NCBI RefSeq assembly: GCF_010993745.1 | Contig: NZ_WOTN01000003.1 | Coordinates: 1,116,001 to 1,180,000, forward strand | Direction of reading: 5' to 3' | Origin: Fodinicola acaciae | GTDB taxonomy: Bacteria > Actinomycetota > Actinomycetes > Mycobacteriales > HKI-0501 | DNA length: 64,000 nt | Shown: positions 34,144 through 43,039 of the stretch, one piece after another | Layout: the number at the start of each line of letters is the position of its first letter | Numbering within the stretch: position 1 is the stretch's first letter | The notes under the pieces: model-generated | Told to the model about the DNA's origin: nothing | Seen by the model: the letters and a program-made list of their open reading frames with translations, nothing else | Database searches by the model: none | Translations under genes and position numbers: made by a program

Positions 34144-35121
34144 TTACGTGACGAGGTCGAAGTGGTGGCAGGCGACCAAGCGGTCGTCGCCGGCCGGCAC
34201 GAGTTTTGGCTCGGTGGCGCAGATGTCGGTGGCCAGCGGGCACCGGCCACGAAACCGGCAGCCGGCCGGCGGGTCCTTCGGACTCGGGATCTCGCCGGAG
34301 AGCACGACACGTTGCCGGCCGCTCTCCCGCACCGGATCCGGAATCGGTACGGCGGAAAGCAAAGCGCGCGTGTACGGATGGCGCGGCCGCTCGGCGAGCT
34401 CGACCGCCGGCCCGATTTCCACCAGGCGGCCCAGATACATGACCGCGATCCGGTCGGCGAGGTGCCGCGCCATCGCCAGGTCGTGTGTGATGAACAGATA
34501 CGTCAGGCCGAGCTCGTCGCGCAGATCCTGCAGGAGGTTGACGATCTGCGCCTGGATCGACACGTCCAGCGCCGCGATCGCCTCGTCCGCGACGACAAAA
34601 CTCGGCTCGGTGGCCAGCGCTCGCGCGATGCCGACGCGCTGGCGCTGGCCGCCGGAAAGTTCGTGCGGATAGCGGTCGACAAGGCGGCGGCTCAGGCCGA
34701 CGAGGTCGAAAAGCCCGGCCACCTTGGAGGCACGCGAACCATGGTCGCCGAGGTGGTGCACGGCCATCGCCTCGGTGATGATCGCGCCGACGGTCATCCG
34801 CGGGTTGAGCGAGGCGTACGGATCCTGGAAGACCATCTGCATCCGCGGCCGCACCTTGCGCAGAGCGGAAGCGTCGTACGAGGTGATATCGGTGTTGTCA
34901 AAGACAATCGCGCCGGCGGTCGGGCGTACGAGGCGGAGCAACGCACGTCCGGTGGTGGATTTCCCTGAGCCGCTCTCCCCCACCAGAGCAACCGTCTCGC
35001 CGCGGCGGATGTCCAGGCTCACCTCGTCGACGGCGCGGATCGCGCCGACCTGCCGGCGCAGGATCCCTCGCCGCACCGGGAAATGTACGCTCAGGCCGGT
35101 GGCGCTCACGATCGCTGTCAT
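34144..35121 (-). CDS. Dpp/Opp-type ABC importer ATPase (DppF-like)
   Basis: 325 residues from ATG 35121, overlapping the TGA of the preceding ATPase (ATGA). Walker A GESGSGKST, signature ELSGGQRQR, Walker B-like VVADEAIAALD. The usual DEPTSALD reads DEAIAALD, an unusual substitution in the D-loop region. The C-terminal oligopeptide-transporter extension contains the CRFRGRCPLATDIC cysteine cluster, which in this family can bind an Fe-S cluster. It forms the ATPase heterodimer with the next-upstream gene product. Confidence 0.9.
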   Translation of the reverse strand: MTAIVSATGLSVHFPVRRGILRRQVGAIRAVDEVSLDIRRGETVALVGESGSGKSTTGRALLRLVRPTAGAIVFDNTDITSYDASALRKVRPRMQMVFQDPYASLNPRMTVGAIITEAMAVHHLGDHGSRASKVAGLFDLVGLSRRLVDRYPHELSGGQRQRVGIARALATEPSFVVADEAIAALDVSIQAQIVNLLQDLRDELGLTYLFITHDLAMARHLADRIAVMYLGRLVEIGPAVELAERPRHPYTRALLSAVPIPDPVRESGRQRVVLSGEIPSPKDPPAGCRFRGRCPLATDICATEPKLVPAGDDRLVACHHFDLVT

Positions 35122-36101
35122 GACGCGTCCCGCACCAGCTCGGCGTGCCGGAAACACGCGGTGTCATGCCGGTCGGCCACGGTGACCAGCGGCGGAGCGC
35201 TTTCGCCGCAGGCCGCTCGAGCGTGCTCGCAGCGGGGGCCGAACGGGCAGCCGGGGCCGAGCCTGGCCAGGTCCGGCGGCGAGCCGGCGATCGGCACCAG
35301 CCGGCTGCGTTCTCCGGTCGCCGGCGGCAGCGACCGCAGCAGACCGGCCGTGTACGGATGGCGCGGCTGCGCGAACAGTGGTCGCACATCGGCCTGCTCG
35401 ACGATGTGGCCGGCGTACATGACGGCGACCCGGTCGACCAGGCCGGCGACCACGCCGAGGTCGTGCGTGATCCAGACGATCGCGGTGTCGAACTCGTCGC
35501 GCAGTTTGCGCACCAGCTCGATGATCTGCGCCTGCACGGTCACGTCGAGTGCGGTCGTCGGCTCGTCGGCGATCAGCAGCGCCGGATTGCACGACAATGC
35601 CAGCGCGATGACCAGCCGCTGCCGCTGACCGCCGGAAAACTGGTGCGGATAGTCGGAAAGTCGCTGCTTCGGGTCCGGGATCCCCACCAGCGTCAGCAGT
35701 TCCACGGCCCGCTCGAACGCCTCGCGGCGACCGAGCCGGAGGTGATGGCGCAGCACCTGGGTGAGCTGCCGGCCGACCGCGATGACCGGGTTGAGCGCGG
35801 TCATCGGATCCTGGTAGACCATCGCGATCTGCCGGCCACGAATGCCGCGCAGCTCCGGTTCTGTCGCCGCGACCAGGTCTTTTCCGCGAAACCGTACGGA
35901 TCCGGTGACGGTCGCCGACTGGTTGGTGAGCAGCCGCATGACGGTCAGCGCGGTCACCGACTTTCCGGATCCGCTCTCGCCGACGATTCCCAGCGTTTCG
36001 CGCTCGCGTACGACCAGGTTGAGGCCGTCGACCGCGGTCACCGGGCCGTCGTCGGTGTCGAAGGTGACGGTCAGGTTTTCCAGCTCCAGCAATGCAACCA
36101 T
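35118..36101 (-). CDS. Dpp/Opp-type ABC importer ATPase (DppD-like)
   Basis: 327 residues from ATG 36101. Walker A GESGSGKSV, signature QFSGGQRQR, Walker B LLIADEPTTALD, and the C-terminal Cys cluster GCPFGPRCEHARAAC typical of peptide/nickel transporters. The frame is open upstream through the DppC gene without coding character. It starts five bases after the DppC stop. Energises import of the substrate captured by the lipoprotein at 37960-39612. Confidence 0.92.
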   Translation of the reverse strand: MVALLELENLTVTFDTDDGPVTAVDGLNLVVRERETLGIVGESGSGKSVTALTVMRLLTNQSATVTGSVRFRGKDLVAATEPELRGIRGRQIAMVYQDPMTALNPVIAVGRQLTQVLRHHLRLGRREAFERAVELLTLVGIPDPKQRLSDYPHQFSGGQRQRLVIALALSCNPALLIADEPTTALDVTVQAQIIELVRKLRDEFDTAIVWITHDLGVVAGLVDRVAVMYAGHIVEQADVRPLFAQPRHPYTAGLLRSLPPATGERSRLVPIAGSPPDLARLGPGCPFGPRCEHARAACGESAPPLVTVADRHDTACFRHAELVRDAS

Positions 36102-36106
36102 TGTCG

Positions 36107-36997
36107 CTACCTCCGCCGCCGGCGTGGGTCGACCGCGTCGCGCAGGCCGTCGCCGATGAAGTTGACGCACAGCACGATCAGGAAGATCGTGAGTCCGGGA
36201 AACAGGCCGAGCCACCACTGGCCCTGCGCGATCACCGGGCGTTTCGCCTCGTTGAGCAGCGCACCGAGGGTCGCCTGCGGCGGCTGGAAACCCAGCCCCA
36301 GAAACGAAAGCGCCGACTCGACCATGATCGCCGCGGCGATGCCGAGGGTCGCCGCGACGATGACCGGTCCGAGCGCGCCGGGCAGGATGTGCCTGACCGC
36401 GATGCGGAAGTCGCCGACGCCGGTGGCCCTGGCCGCCTCGATGTATTCCTGGCCCTTCAGGCTCAGATAGCTGGCGCGCACCAGGCGCGCGGTGTTCATC
36501 CAGCTGAACAGCGCGATCGCCGCGACGATGGCCGGGAAGCTCGGCCCGACCAGCGCGACCAGCAGGATGACGACGAAAAGCGCCGGGATCGAATAGAAAA
36601 CGTCGACGAAACGCATCAGCGCGTTGTCGACAAATCCTCCGACATATCCAGCGAGCGCCCCGATAACGACACCGAGTGCGAGCGCGGCGAGGACGGCTGA
36701 GGCCGCCACCGCGATGGTCAGCCGGCCGCCGTCGAGCACCCGCGCCAACTCGTCGCGACCGAGCTGGTCGGTGCCCATCGGATGCGTCCAGGACGGCGCG
36801 AGCGTACGCGCGGCGAGATCGATGGCATCGGCCTGATACGGCCAGACCAACGGTCCGACGAGGACGGCCAGGACGATCAGGCCGAGCGCGCCGACCGCCG
36901 CGACGGCGAGCCGGTGCCGGCGAAACCGCGACCACGCGTCGGCGCGCAACGACCGTGCTTTCACCGGAAGTTCGATGCTGCCGGCCAGACTAGTCAT
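36107..36997 (-). CDS. Dpp/Opp-type ABC importer permease (DppC-like)
   Basis: 296 residues with six membrane helices, preceded by a cytosolic N-terminus and the OppC-type HPMGTDQLGRDELARVL segment. The EAA-loop-like coupling region AARATGVGDFRIAVRHILPG marks the binding-protein-dependent permease family. It ends in DGLRDAVDPRRRRR as typical DppC proteins do. Overlaps the DppB stop by eight bases. Confidence 0.92.
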   Translation of the reverse strand: MTSLAGSIELPVKARSLRADAWSRFRRHRLAVAAVGALGLIVLAVLVGPLVWPYQADAIDLAARTLAPSWTHPMGTDQLGRDELARVLDGGRLTIAVAASAVLAALALGVVIGALAGYVGGFVDNALMRFVDVFYSIPALFVVILLVALVGPSFPAIVAAIALFSWMNTARLVRASYLSLKGQEYIEAARATGVGDFRIAVRHILPGALGPVIVAATLGIAAAIMVESALSFLGLGFQPPQATLGALLNEAKRPVIAQGQWWLGLFPGLTIFLIVLCVNFIGDGLRDAVDPRRRRR

Positions 36998-37955
36998 AGC
37001 TGATCCTCGGGTTGAGCCACGCGTAGAGCACGTCCGCGAGCAGGTTGGCCAGCACGACCAGCACCGCCGCGATCATCAGGATCCCCAGCAGGACGGGATA
37101 GTCGCGCAGGTTGGCGGAGTCGACGAACAGCCGTCCCATGCCGGACAGGCTGAAGATCGACTCGGTGATCACCGCGCCGAGGAACAGCTCGGGGATCGAC
37201 AGGACGGCGATGGTGACCACCGGTGCCGCCGCGTTTTTCAGCGCGTGGTGCAAAACGACCGTACGCTCGGGCAGGCCGCTGCCTCTGGCCGTACGCACGT
37301 AATCCTGGTCCAGGACCTCGATCATCGACGACCGCACGTACCTTGTCAGGTGTGCCACCGAAATCAGCGACAGCACCGCGACTGGCAGGATGAGGTGCAG
37401 GGCCAGGTCACCGATCGCGCCGACACCCTGGTGTTCCTGGCGCAGGTCGGTCAGGCCGGAGGAGGGCAGCCAGCGCAGCTGGAAAGCGAAGACATACAAC
37501 AACATCAGGCCAAACCAGAAGCTCGGCGTGGCCAGGCCGGCGAAGGCGGCGCCGGTCGCCGCGTAGTCGAACACCGAGTTTCGCTTGTACGCCGAGAAAA
37601 CTCCGACTGGCAGCGAGACCAGCAGGGCGACCACCAGCGCGAGGCCGGTGATCAGCAACGTCACCGGCACCCGCTCGCCGATCATCGACAGCACGGAGTC
37701 GCCGGTGTTGTAGGAAGTCCCCCAGTCGCCGGTCAACAGGCCGCCGATCCAGTGCAGATACTGCACCGGCAGCGGCTGGTCCAGGCCGTATTGCTCGCGC
37801 AGTTTCGCCACCTGTTCCGGACTCATCTGCGTCGCGCCCTCGCCGCTGACCAACGGGCCGCCGGGAGTCATCTGCAACAGCAGGAAAACGATGATGCTGA
37901 TGCCGAGCAGCAGCGGCACCGCCTGCACCAACCGGCGCAACACATAGGAGATCAT
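36990..37955 (-). CDS. Dpp/Opp-type ABC importer permease (DppB-like)
   Basis: 321 residues from ATG 37955 (MISYVLRRLVQAVPLL, a textbook DppB start; TTG 37967 would add four residues). Six membrane helices and the coupling loop RTARGSGLPERTVVLHHAL. The C-terminus AWLNPRISYD is typical. Follows the SBP gene with four bases between stop and start. Forms the channel with the DppC-like subunit. Confidence 0.92.
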   Translation of the reverse strand: MISYVLRRLVQAVPLLLGISIIVFLLLQMTPGGPLVSGEGATQMSPEQVAKLREQYGLDQPLPVQYLHWIGGLLTGDWGTSYNTGDSVLSMIGERVPVTLLITGLALVVALLVSLPVGVFSAYKRNSVFDYAATGAAFAGLATPSFWFGLMLLYVFAFQLRWLPSSGLTDLRQEHQGVGAIGDLALHLILPVAVLSLISVAHLTRYVRSSMIEVLDQDYVRTARGSGLPERTVVLHHALKNAAAPVVTIAVLSIPELFLGAVITESIFSLSGMGRLFVDSANLRDYPVLLGILMIAAVLVVLANLLADVLYAWLNPRISYD

Positions 37956-37959
37956 GGCG

Positions 37960-39612
37960 TCATCCAAAATGCCAGTAGGCCGAGCTCGCGGTGGTCCACA
38001 TTCCGTCCCAGAAGTCGGTGCGTACGCCGCGCAGGTGGCTGTTCCAGGCCCAGCCCCGCACCGTACCGTACAACGGCAACGCGACGCGCGTGCCGGTGAA
38101 GATCGTCCCCATCTGCTGGAAAAGCCGCAGCCGCTTGCCGCGGTCCACTTCGGACGCCGCCGCGGTGTAGAGCCTGTCGTAGTGCGGATTGCTCCAGTGC
38201 GAGTAGGTGAAGCCGTCCGGACTTTTCCTGGTAGGAATGGAAGCCGTGGTGAAGACCTGCGTCCAGGCGCCGGGATCGGGCGAGTCGGCGCCGGCGCGGC
38301 TCATCATGATGTCGTAGTTTCCGGTCGCCAGCAGGCCGCCGTCCTGATAGCCGCCGAGCATGATGTTGGACGGCACGTTCTGGATTTTCAGCTCGATGCC
38401 GATCTTTCGCAGGTCGAACTGGACGAGCTGTTGGTAGAGCACACGCGTCTGGTCGCCGCTGATCGTCTGGAACTTCATCCTGGCGCGTACGCCGTTTTTC
38501 ACCCGGATGCCGTCCGGCCCGCGTTTCCAGCCGTCCGCGTCCAGAAGTCTGTTTGCGCGCGCCGGATCGTACGGTGTCGGCGGCACTTTCGCGCCGGCCC
38601 AACCGGTGTAGACGAAAGCGCCGCTGGCCGTGCCGAAGCCGCCGAGGACGCCGTTGATGATGGCGTTTCGGTCGATGCCGCGGTCGATCGCCTCGCGTAC
38701 GACCGGATCTGCGAGCACCGGGTGCGGTCTGGTGTCGTCGCCGTGGTCGGCGAGGTTGAACCACAGCCATTCCACCGACCCGACGTGGCCGCGGTCGGTC
38801 ACGACCGTCAGCGGCAGGCCCTGGTCGGCGCCGGCCTGCACGTCCTGCAGGTCGTTGCCGGTGAAGAAATAGACCGCGTCGGCCTCGCCGTTGATGAACG
38901 CGCTCATCGTCGACTGTTTGTCCGGTGTCACCTTGATCGTGATGCCGTCCAGCTTTGGCAGCGACGGATCGCGCCAGTAGTGCGGATTGCGCTTCAAGGT
39001 GATCCGGTCGCCGGTGTTCCACGAGACGTAGACGAACGGTCCGGTGCCCAGCGGCAGCCGGGCCTGCGGGTCGCCGGCGGTGACGGCGGTCGAGGAGAAC
39101 TTGTGTTTTGGCAGCACCTGCTGGAAAAGACTGAGGAAGGCCGGATTCGGCTCCTTCATCAGCACCTCGGCGGTGTAAGGATCGACGACGTTGACGCGGT
39201 CGACGAGCTCGTACTCCGGCTCGGTTTGCGTTGCGCTCTTCGGATTCTGGAAGACCCGCACGGTGAAGGCCAGGTCCTGCGCGGTGAACGGCGCGCCGTC
39301 GGACCAGGTGATGCCGTGCCGGAGGTGGATGGTGACCCGCCGGCCGTCCGCGCTGACACCGCCGTTGGCCAGTGTCGGGATGTCGGCGGCCAGATAGGGA
39401 AGGTAGTTTCCGTCCGGCCTGGCAAGGAAAACCGGCTCCACCACGAAGGCGGAGGTGATGTCGGAGCCGCTCTGGTCGTTGAAGAACGGGCTGAGCAGGC
39501 CAGGCTCCTGGATCAGCGCGACCAGCGCGATCCGGCCGGTCGTGGTGGCCGGCGTCGCGCAGCCGGCGAGCAGTGCGACCAGCGCCGCGAGGATGACGAA
39601 CCGCCGGGACAT
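37960..39612 (-). CDS. Family 5 extracellular solute-binding lipoprotein
   Basis: 550 residues from ATG 39612 (AGG five bases upstream; GTG 39618 also possible). Lipoprotein signal with lipobox LLAGC (C18). The family 5 peptide-binding blocks are visible: RRVTIHLRHGITWSDGAPFT, RNPHYWRDPSLPKLDGITIK, and a late SHWSNPHYDRLYTAAASEVD. It sits on the outer face of the membrane and delivers its ligand to the DppBC permease. Family 5 members bind peptides, but also nickel, glycosides, opines and antibiotics, so the neighbouring C45 enzyme is a better clue to ligand type than the family itself. Confidence 0.9.
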   Translation of the reverse strand: MSRRFVILAALVALLAGCATPATTTGRIALVALIQEPGLLSPFFNDQSGSDITSAFVVEPVFLARPDGNYLPYLAADIPTLANGGVSADGRRVTIHLRHGITWSDGAPFTAQDLAFTVRVFQNPKSATQTEPEYELVDRVNVVDPYTAEVLMKEPNPAFLSLFQQVLPKHKFSSTAVTAGDPQARLPLGTGPFVYVSWNTGDRITLKRNPHYWRDPSLPKLDGITIKVTPDKQSTMSAFINGEADAVYFFTGNDLQDVQAGADQGLPLTVVTDRGHVGSVEWLWFNLADHGDDTRPHPVLADPVVREAIDRGIDRNAIINGVLGGFGTASGAFVYTGWAGAKVPPTPYDPARANRLLDADGWKRGPDGIRVKNGVRARMKFQTISGDQTRVLYQQLVQFDLRKIGIELKIQNVPSNIMLGGYQDGGLLATGNYDIMMSRAGADSPDPGAWTQVFTTASIPTRKSPDGFTYSHWSNPHYDRLYTAAASEVDRGKRLRLFQQMGTIFTGTRVALPLYGTVRGWAWNSHLRGVRTDFWDGMWTTASSAYWHFG

Positions 39613-39618
39613 CGGCAC

Positions 39619-40428
39619 CTACCCCAGCACAGAGCCGAAAAACGCACGTACGGGCGGCAGCAACGGAGCCAGCTCGTGGCTCGCGCCCGGGACCAGGTCG
39701 ACCTGGTGGTCGATGCCGTTTTCGGTGTAGCTCTTGGACAGCGCGCGGAGCCGGTCGATACGCGTACGTCCCTGTTTGACCACTCCGGGAAGATAGCGCG
39801 GATCATCCGGCTCCAGGGTGATCTCCCAGGTCTCGGTGTCCGCGTCGCCGACCACCAGGTGGACGGCGACCTCGCGGATCGCGGGGAGGTCGAGCTCATC
39901 GCCGAAACGGTCGGCAAAGTCGGCGGTGCCGACCCACCACGGCTCCTCCGGATCCAGCAGCGTCACCATGCCGGGCGCGGCGATCGAGGCCGCGCGTAAC
40001 CGATCCGGATGCAGATAGAGGAACCGGTGGGTGAAATGGCCGCCGCCGGAAAAGCCGTGCAACAGGAACCTGTCGCTGTCGACCCGCCAGGTGGCCGCGA
40101 CCTCGTCGACAATGCCGAGCAGGACCTTGTCGTAGCGGATGTCCCGATACGCGATGAACTTGTAGTTGTTGAGCTCGCCGGGCTCACCGATGCCACACGG
40201 AAACAGCGGAGCGAGCACGACGCAGCCGTGTTTTTCGGAGAAATCGACGAACTCCTCACGGTAGGTCTCGACCGTACGGTCGGTGCCGTGGACGACCACG
40301 ACGAGCGGATGGCGGCGCTGGTCGTCCTCGTATCCGCGCGGGACGTAGAGACAGTAGGAGAAGCGCTGGTCGACCTGCGCGGCGAAAATCGTCGTGCGGC
40401 CGCGCTGGTAGTAGGAAAGCTGGCTCAC
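39619..40428 (-). CDS. Alpha/beta hydrolase, second gene of the C45/Dpp cluster (paralogue 2)
   Basis: 269 residues, same family as 33313-34137. Oxyanion region VVHGTDRTVETY, nucleophile GFSGGGHF (S127), acid block VVGDADTETWE, histidine GASHE near 250. Cytosolic. Overlaps the upstream C45 gene by four bases and precedes the SBP gene by six. Two diverged copies of one hydrolase bracketing a single importer suggest two successive hydrolytic steps, or two alternative substrates. Confidence 0.87.
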   Translation of the reverse strand: MSQLSYYQRGRTTIFAAQVDQRFSYCLYVPRGYEDDQRRHPLVVVVHGTDRTVETYREEFVDFSEKHGCVVLAPLFPCGIGEPGELNNYKFIAYRDIRYDKVLLGIVDEVAATWRVDSDRFLLHGFSGGGHFTHRFLYLHPDRLRAASIAAPGMVTLLDPEEPWWVGTADFADRFGDELDLPAIREVAVHLVVGDADTETWEITLEPDDPRYLPGVVKQGRTRIDRLRALSKSYTENGIDHQVDLVPGASHELAPLLPPVRAFFGSVLG

Positions 40429-41546
40429 CTTTCCTCCGTCCCATCATAGATGTTCCACGGCAACGTCTCGAACTCGTACTGACACGGCGGCCCGGCGGCG
40501 ACCAGGAACTCGCCGGTCGTCAGGTCCATGACGCAGGAGGCGATCGTCTGGTGCTGGTGGACGGCTTCGAGGCCGTCGTCCGGATGCGCGCACAATGCGT
40601 TTGGATAGCCGAAATGGTCGGACAGTGCTTCCGCGATCAGCTTGCGCGGCTCGGCGCTGTCGCGGCAGCGTGACAGCAGTTTTTCCAGTCGTGGCAGGCG
40701 ATAGAGCGAGCTGGTCGAGCCCGGCCGGTAGTCGGCCTTCAGTTGCTCGGGGACCCAGTCGCGATAGTGGTTGGTGTGCACCAGGAGGTCGTGCTCCGGA
40801 TAGAGCCAGTGGTGCGCTTTTGGTGTGGTTTCCAGGTCGATGCTCATGCCGTCGCGGTGGGTCAGCAGCAGGTTGGCGGCGATCTGTTGCCGCACGGTGA
40901 CGGCGACCCGCATGGCGTCGGTGAAGCGGGCCGAGTCGAGGATTTTCCGCCGAATGAAGGTCTGCGGCACGCCGATGCTGTTGTCGAAGCGGCCACCCAG
41001 ACCGTTGGCGTTGAGCGCGATGCCGGCGGAGTTGGCGCCGTGGCGGCCGATCTGTCCGGCCTCGACAGTCGTGACGATCGTCGGTTTTGGCGGCTGGACA
41101 ATGCGTAATGCGAGTGTCGTGTCGGCGACACCGGCGCGCCAGTCCCAGTTTTGTCCACAGTAGACATGGCCGTCGCCGGACGCCTCCGCGAGCAGCGCGA
41201 ACGACGAGCAGCCGTCGGTCTCGTCGTTTTGCCCCATCGAGGGGAAAGTCTGGTCGTAGACGATCTCGCCGCGAGCGTTGAGCGCCAGGATGTCCAGCGG
41301 ACCGACGCCGGCGCCGGCCGCGACGCCGTGCATCTCGGCCACCACGTCCGGCGCGAAGTCCTCCACCAGCGGCATCCACAGCCGCGCGCGGTCGCACACC
41401 TCGGCCCACGACAAACCGGCCGAGACCGCGAAAAGCTCGGTGTAGTAGGAGATCGCGGCGGCTATCCGGTCGCGGACCTGCTCGCCGTACTGCTCACCGC
41501 GCTCGCGCGGCTCGCCGGAAATCTCGATCAGCGGGATGGCACTCAT
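40425..41546 (-). CDS. C45-family autoproteolytic Ntn hydrolase/acyltransferase (penicillin acyltransferase-like)
   Basis: 373 residues, with an N-terminal pro-segment and the self-cleavage junction DG-CSSF, making C113 the N-terminal nucleophile of the mature beta chain. CGQNWDWRAGVADTTLALRI and GANSAGIALNANGLGG are family hallmarks. Relatives are isopenicillin-N:acyl-CoA acyltransferase and carcinine/N-acyl-beta-alanyl amide hydrolases. They cleave or exchange acyl groups on amides. No signal peptide, hence cytosolic. First gene of the operon, so it likely acts on the imported compound. Divergent from the RpiR regulator across 106 bp containing a palindrome. Confidence 0.87.
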   Translation of the reverse strand: MSAIPLIEISGEPRERGEQYGEQVRDRIAAAISYYTELFAVSAGLSWAEVCDRARLWMPLVEDFAPDVVAEMHGVAAGAGVGPLDILALNARGEIVYDQTFPSMGQNDETDGCSSFALLAEASGDGHVYCGQNWDWRAGVADTTLALRIVQPPKPTIVTTVEAGQIGRHGANSAGIALNANGLGGRFDNSIGVPQTFIRRKILDSARFTDAMRVAVTVRQQIAANLLLTHRDGMSIDLETTPKAHHWLYPEHDLLVHTNHYRDWVPEQLKADYRPGSTSSLYRLPRLEKLLSRCRDSAEPRKLIAEALSDHFGYPNALCAHPDDGLEAVHQHQTIASCVMDLTTGEFLVAAGPPCQYEFETLPWNIYDGTEER

Positions 41547-41559
41547 CGTGGCCTTTGCG

Positions 41560-41577
41560 TTGTAGTGTTGACTACAA
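41560..41577. promoter_or_regulatory. Candidate RpiR operator palindrome
   Basis: TTGTAGT-GTTG-ACTACAA, a perfect 7-bp inverted repeat with a 4-bp centre, lies 13 bp upstream of the C45 start and 75 bp upstream of the divergent regulator. It is AT-rich in a GC-rich genome. Position and symmetry suit binding by the adjacent MurR/RpiR regulator and control of both transcripts. The link to that regulator is inferred. Confidence 0.6.
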
Positions 41578-41652
41578 GAACGTAGCTAGCTGTCATCGAA
41601 TCCACAAGAGGTAAGGTGTGTCCTCCCCCGGACTTCATGGAGCAGGAACGAC

Positions 41653-42567
41653 GTGACCGCCGACGAAAGCACCGCGCCGCTGGCCGAACGGATCACCGAG
41701 CGGCTGGCCGGGCTGTCCCCCGCCGAGCGCAAGGTCGCGGAGTTTCTTCGCAACCAGGCGACCGAAATCCTGTTCGCGTCGGCCGGCGAGATCGGCGAGC
41801 TCACCGGCACCAGCGACGCCACCGTCGTACGCACCGCGAAAGCGCTCGGATATTCCGGACTTCCCGAGCTGAAACGGCAGATCAGCCGCCAGGTCGGCAA
41901 AACCGTACGGCCGGCGCTGCGGCTGCGTAACCGGATCGAACACGCCGGCGACTCGGCCGCGTTGATCGACCGGGTTTTCACCGAAGCGGCCGAGCGCGTC
42001 ACCGAAACGCACCGGATGACCGATCCGGCGGCCTTCAGCAAGGCGGTCGACCTGCTCGCCGGCGCGCGCGAGGTTTTCGTTTTCGGCATTGGCCTTTCCG
42101 GCGTGATCGCCAACTATCTGGCGATGCGCCTGGTCCGCCTCGGCCGGGCCGCGCGCAGCACCGACCACACCGGGTTCCGGCTCGCCGACGAGCTGCTGCC
42201 GTTGCGTGCCGGCGACGCGATGGTCATCTATTCCTCCGGCCGGCTCACCACCGACATCGAGGTGCTTCTGTGGCGCGCAAACGAAGTCGGTGCGCGTACG
42301 ATCCTGGTCACCGACTCGCTCGGCCCGGTCCTCGGCGACCGCGTCGACGTGTGGCTCGCCGCGGCGCACTCACCGAGCGGCTTCACCGGCGAGGCACTGA
42401 GCGCCACCATCGTGACCGACGCGTTGTTGCTGGCCGTCGCCGCACGCGACGACGCGGCGGCGACCGCCACCTCCGACCAGCTCACCGGCATCCGCCGCGA
42501 ACTGCTCGGCCACAACCCCGACCTTTTCGTGCCGAAGCGCGGAAACCGCCGCCGCCGCAAGGAATAA
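41653..42567 (+). CDS. MurR/RpiR-family transcriptional regulator
   Basis: 304 residues from GTG 41653. The N-terminal helix-turn-helix of RpiR type spans about 1-80 (LSPAERKVAEFLRNQATEIL, TSDATVVRTAKALGYSGLPE). The sugar-isomerase (SIS) ligand domain spans about 125-270 (VFVFGIGLSGVIANYLAMRL, GDAMVIYSSGRLTTDIEVLL). SIS domains usually sense phosphosugars, MurNAc-6-P or similar; some family members control unrelated catabolic operons. It is divergent from the C45/Dpp operon and is its obvious local regulator. Confidence 0.9.
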   Translation: MTADESTAPLAERITERLAGLSPAERKVAEFLRNQATEILFASAGEIGELTGTSDATVVRTAKALGYSGLPELKRQISRQVGKTVRPALRLRNRIEHAGDSAALIDRVFTEAAERVTETHRMTDPAAFSKAVDLLAGAREVFVFGIGLSGVIANYLAMRLVRLGRAARSTDHTGFRLADELLPLRAGDAMVIYSSGRLTTDIEVLLWRANEVGARTILVTDSLGPVLGDRVDVWLAAAHSPSGFTGEALSATIVTDALLLAVAARDDAAATATSDQLTGIRRELLGHNPDLFVPKRGNRRRRKE

Positions 42568-42583
42568 CGGTGGTTGCCGCATT

Positions 42584-42964
42584 TCAGGTGGCGGTTAGTT
42601 CGTAGTGGAGGGTCCTGTCGCGGGTGAGCTTGTGCGCCAGCGGCACGACGATCCCGTGCAGCAACGGATGTTTGCGCGCCAGCCGACGCGCTGCCGCCCT
42701 GGCTTCGGCGCCGTCGAGGAGACGAGCGCGAGCGGGTACGAAGTCGCCGGTCGGTTTGCCCCTGGTCGTCGACGGACAAAGCTCCACGTCCGGAAAGTTG
42801 CGCAACCGCTTGCTTTTCCAGGACTTTCCGTACGTCCGGACATAGCCGCGGCCGGCCTCGACGGCGATGTTGACCGGCGTACCGACCCAGCTGCCGTCGC
42901 GTTTGCGGGTCCGCAGGAGCACCGTCTGCTGCCTGGTGAACCGGTCCAGTGGCTGTTCGGTCAT
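42584..42964 (-). CDS. PPOX-class (F420/FMN split-barrel) protein
   Basis: 126 residues from ATG 42964 (MTEQPLDRFTRQQTVLLRTR). Split beta-barrel of the pyridoxamine-5'-phosphate-oxidase-like family: DGSWVGTPVNIAVEAGRGYV, TYGKSWKSKRLRNFPDVELC, RGKPTGDFVPARARLLDG. The phosphate-contacting K-rich KSWKSKR loop is typical of actinobacterial PPOX proteins that bind F420 or FMN. Such proteins reduce various cofactors and xenobiotics; the substrate is unknown. It lies between RpiR and the NCS1 permease as an independent convergent/divergent gene. Confidence 0.82.
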   Translation of the reverse strand: MTEQPLDRFTRQQTVLLRTRKRDGSWVGTPVNIAVEAGRGYVRTYGKSWKSKRLRNFPDVELCPSTTRGKPTGDFVPARARLLDGAEARAAARRLARKHPLLHGIVVPLAHKLTRDRTLHYELTAT

Positions 42965-43039
42965 ACCATCTACAACGAAACAGACAGACCGAGTGTGACG
43001 GTGATGGACAGCGCGGCGGCGACACTGCACTCTTGTCCA

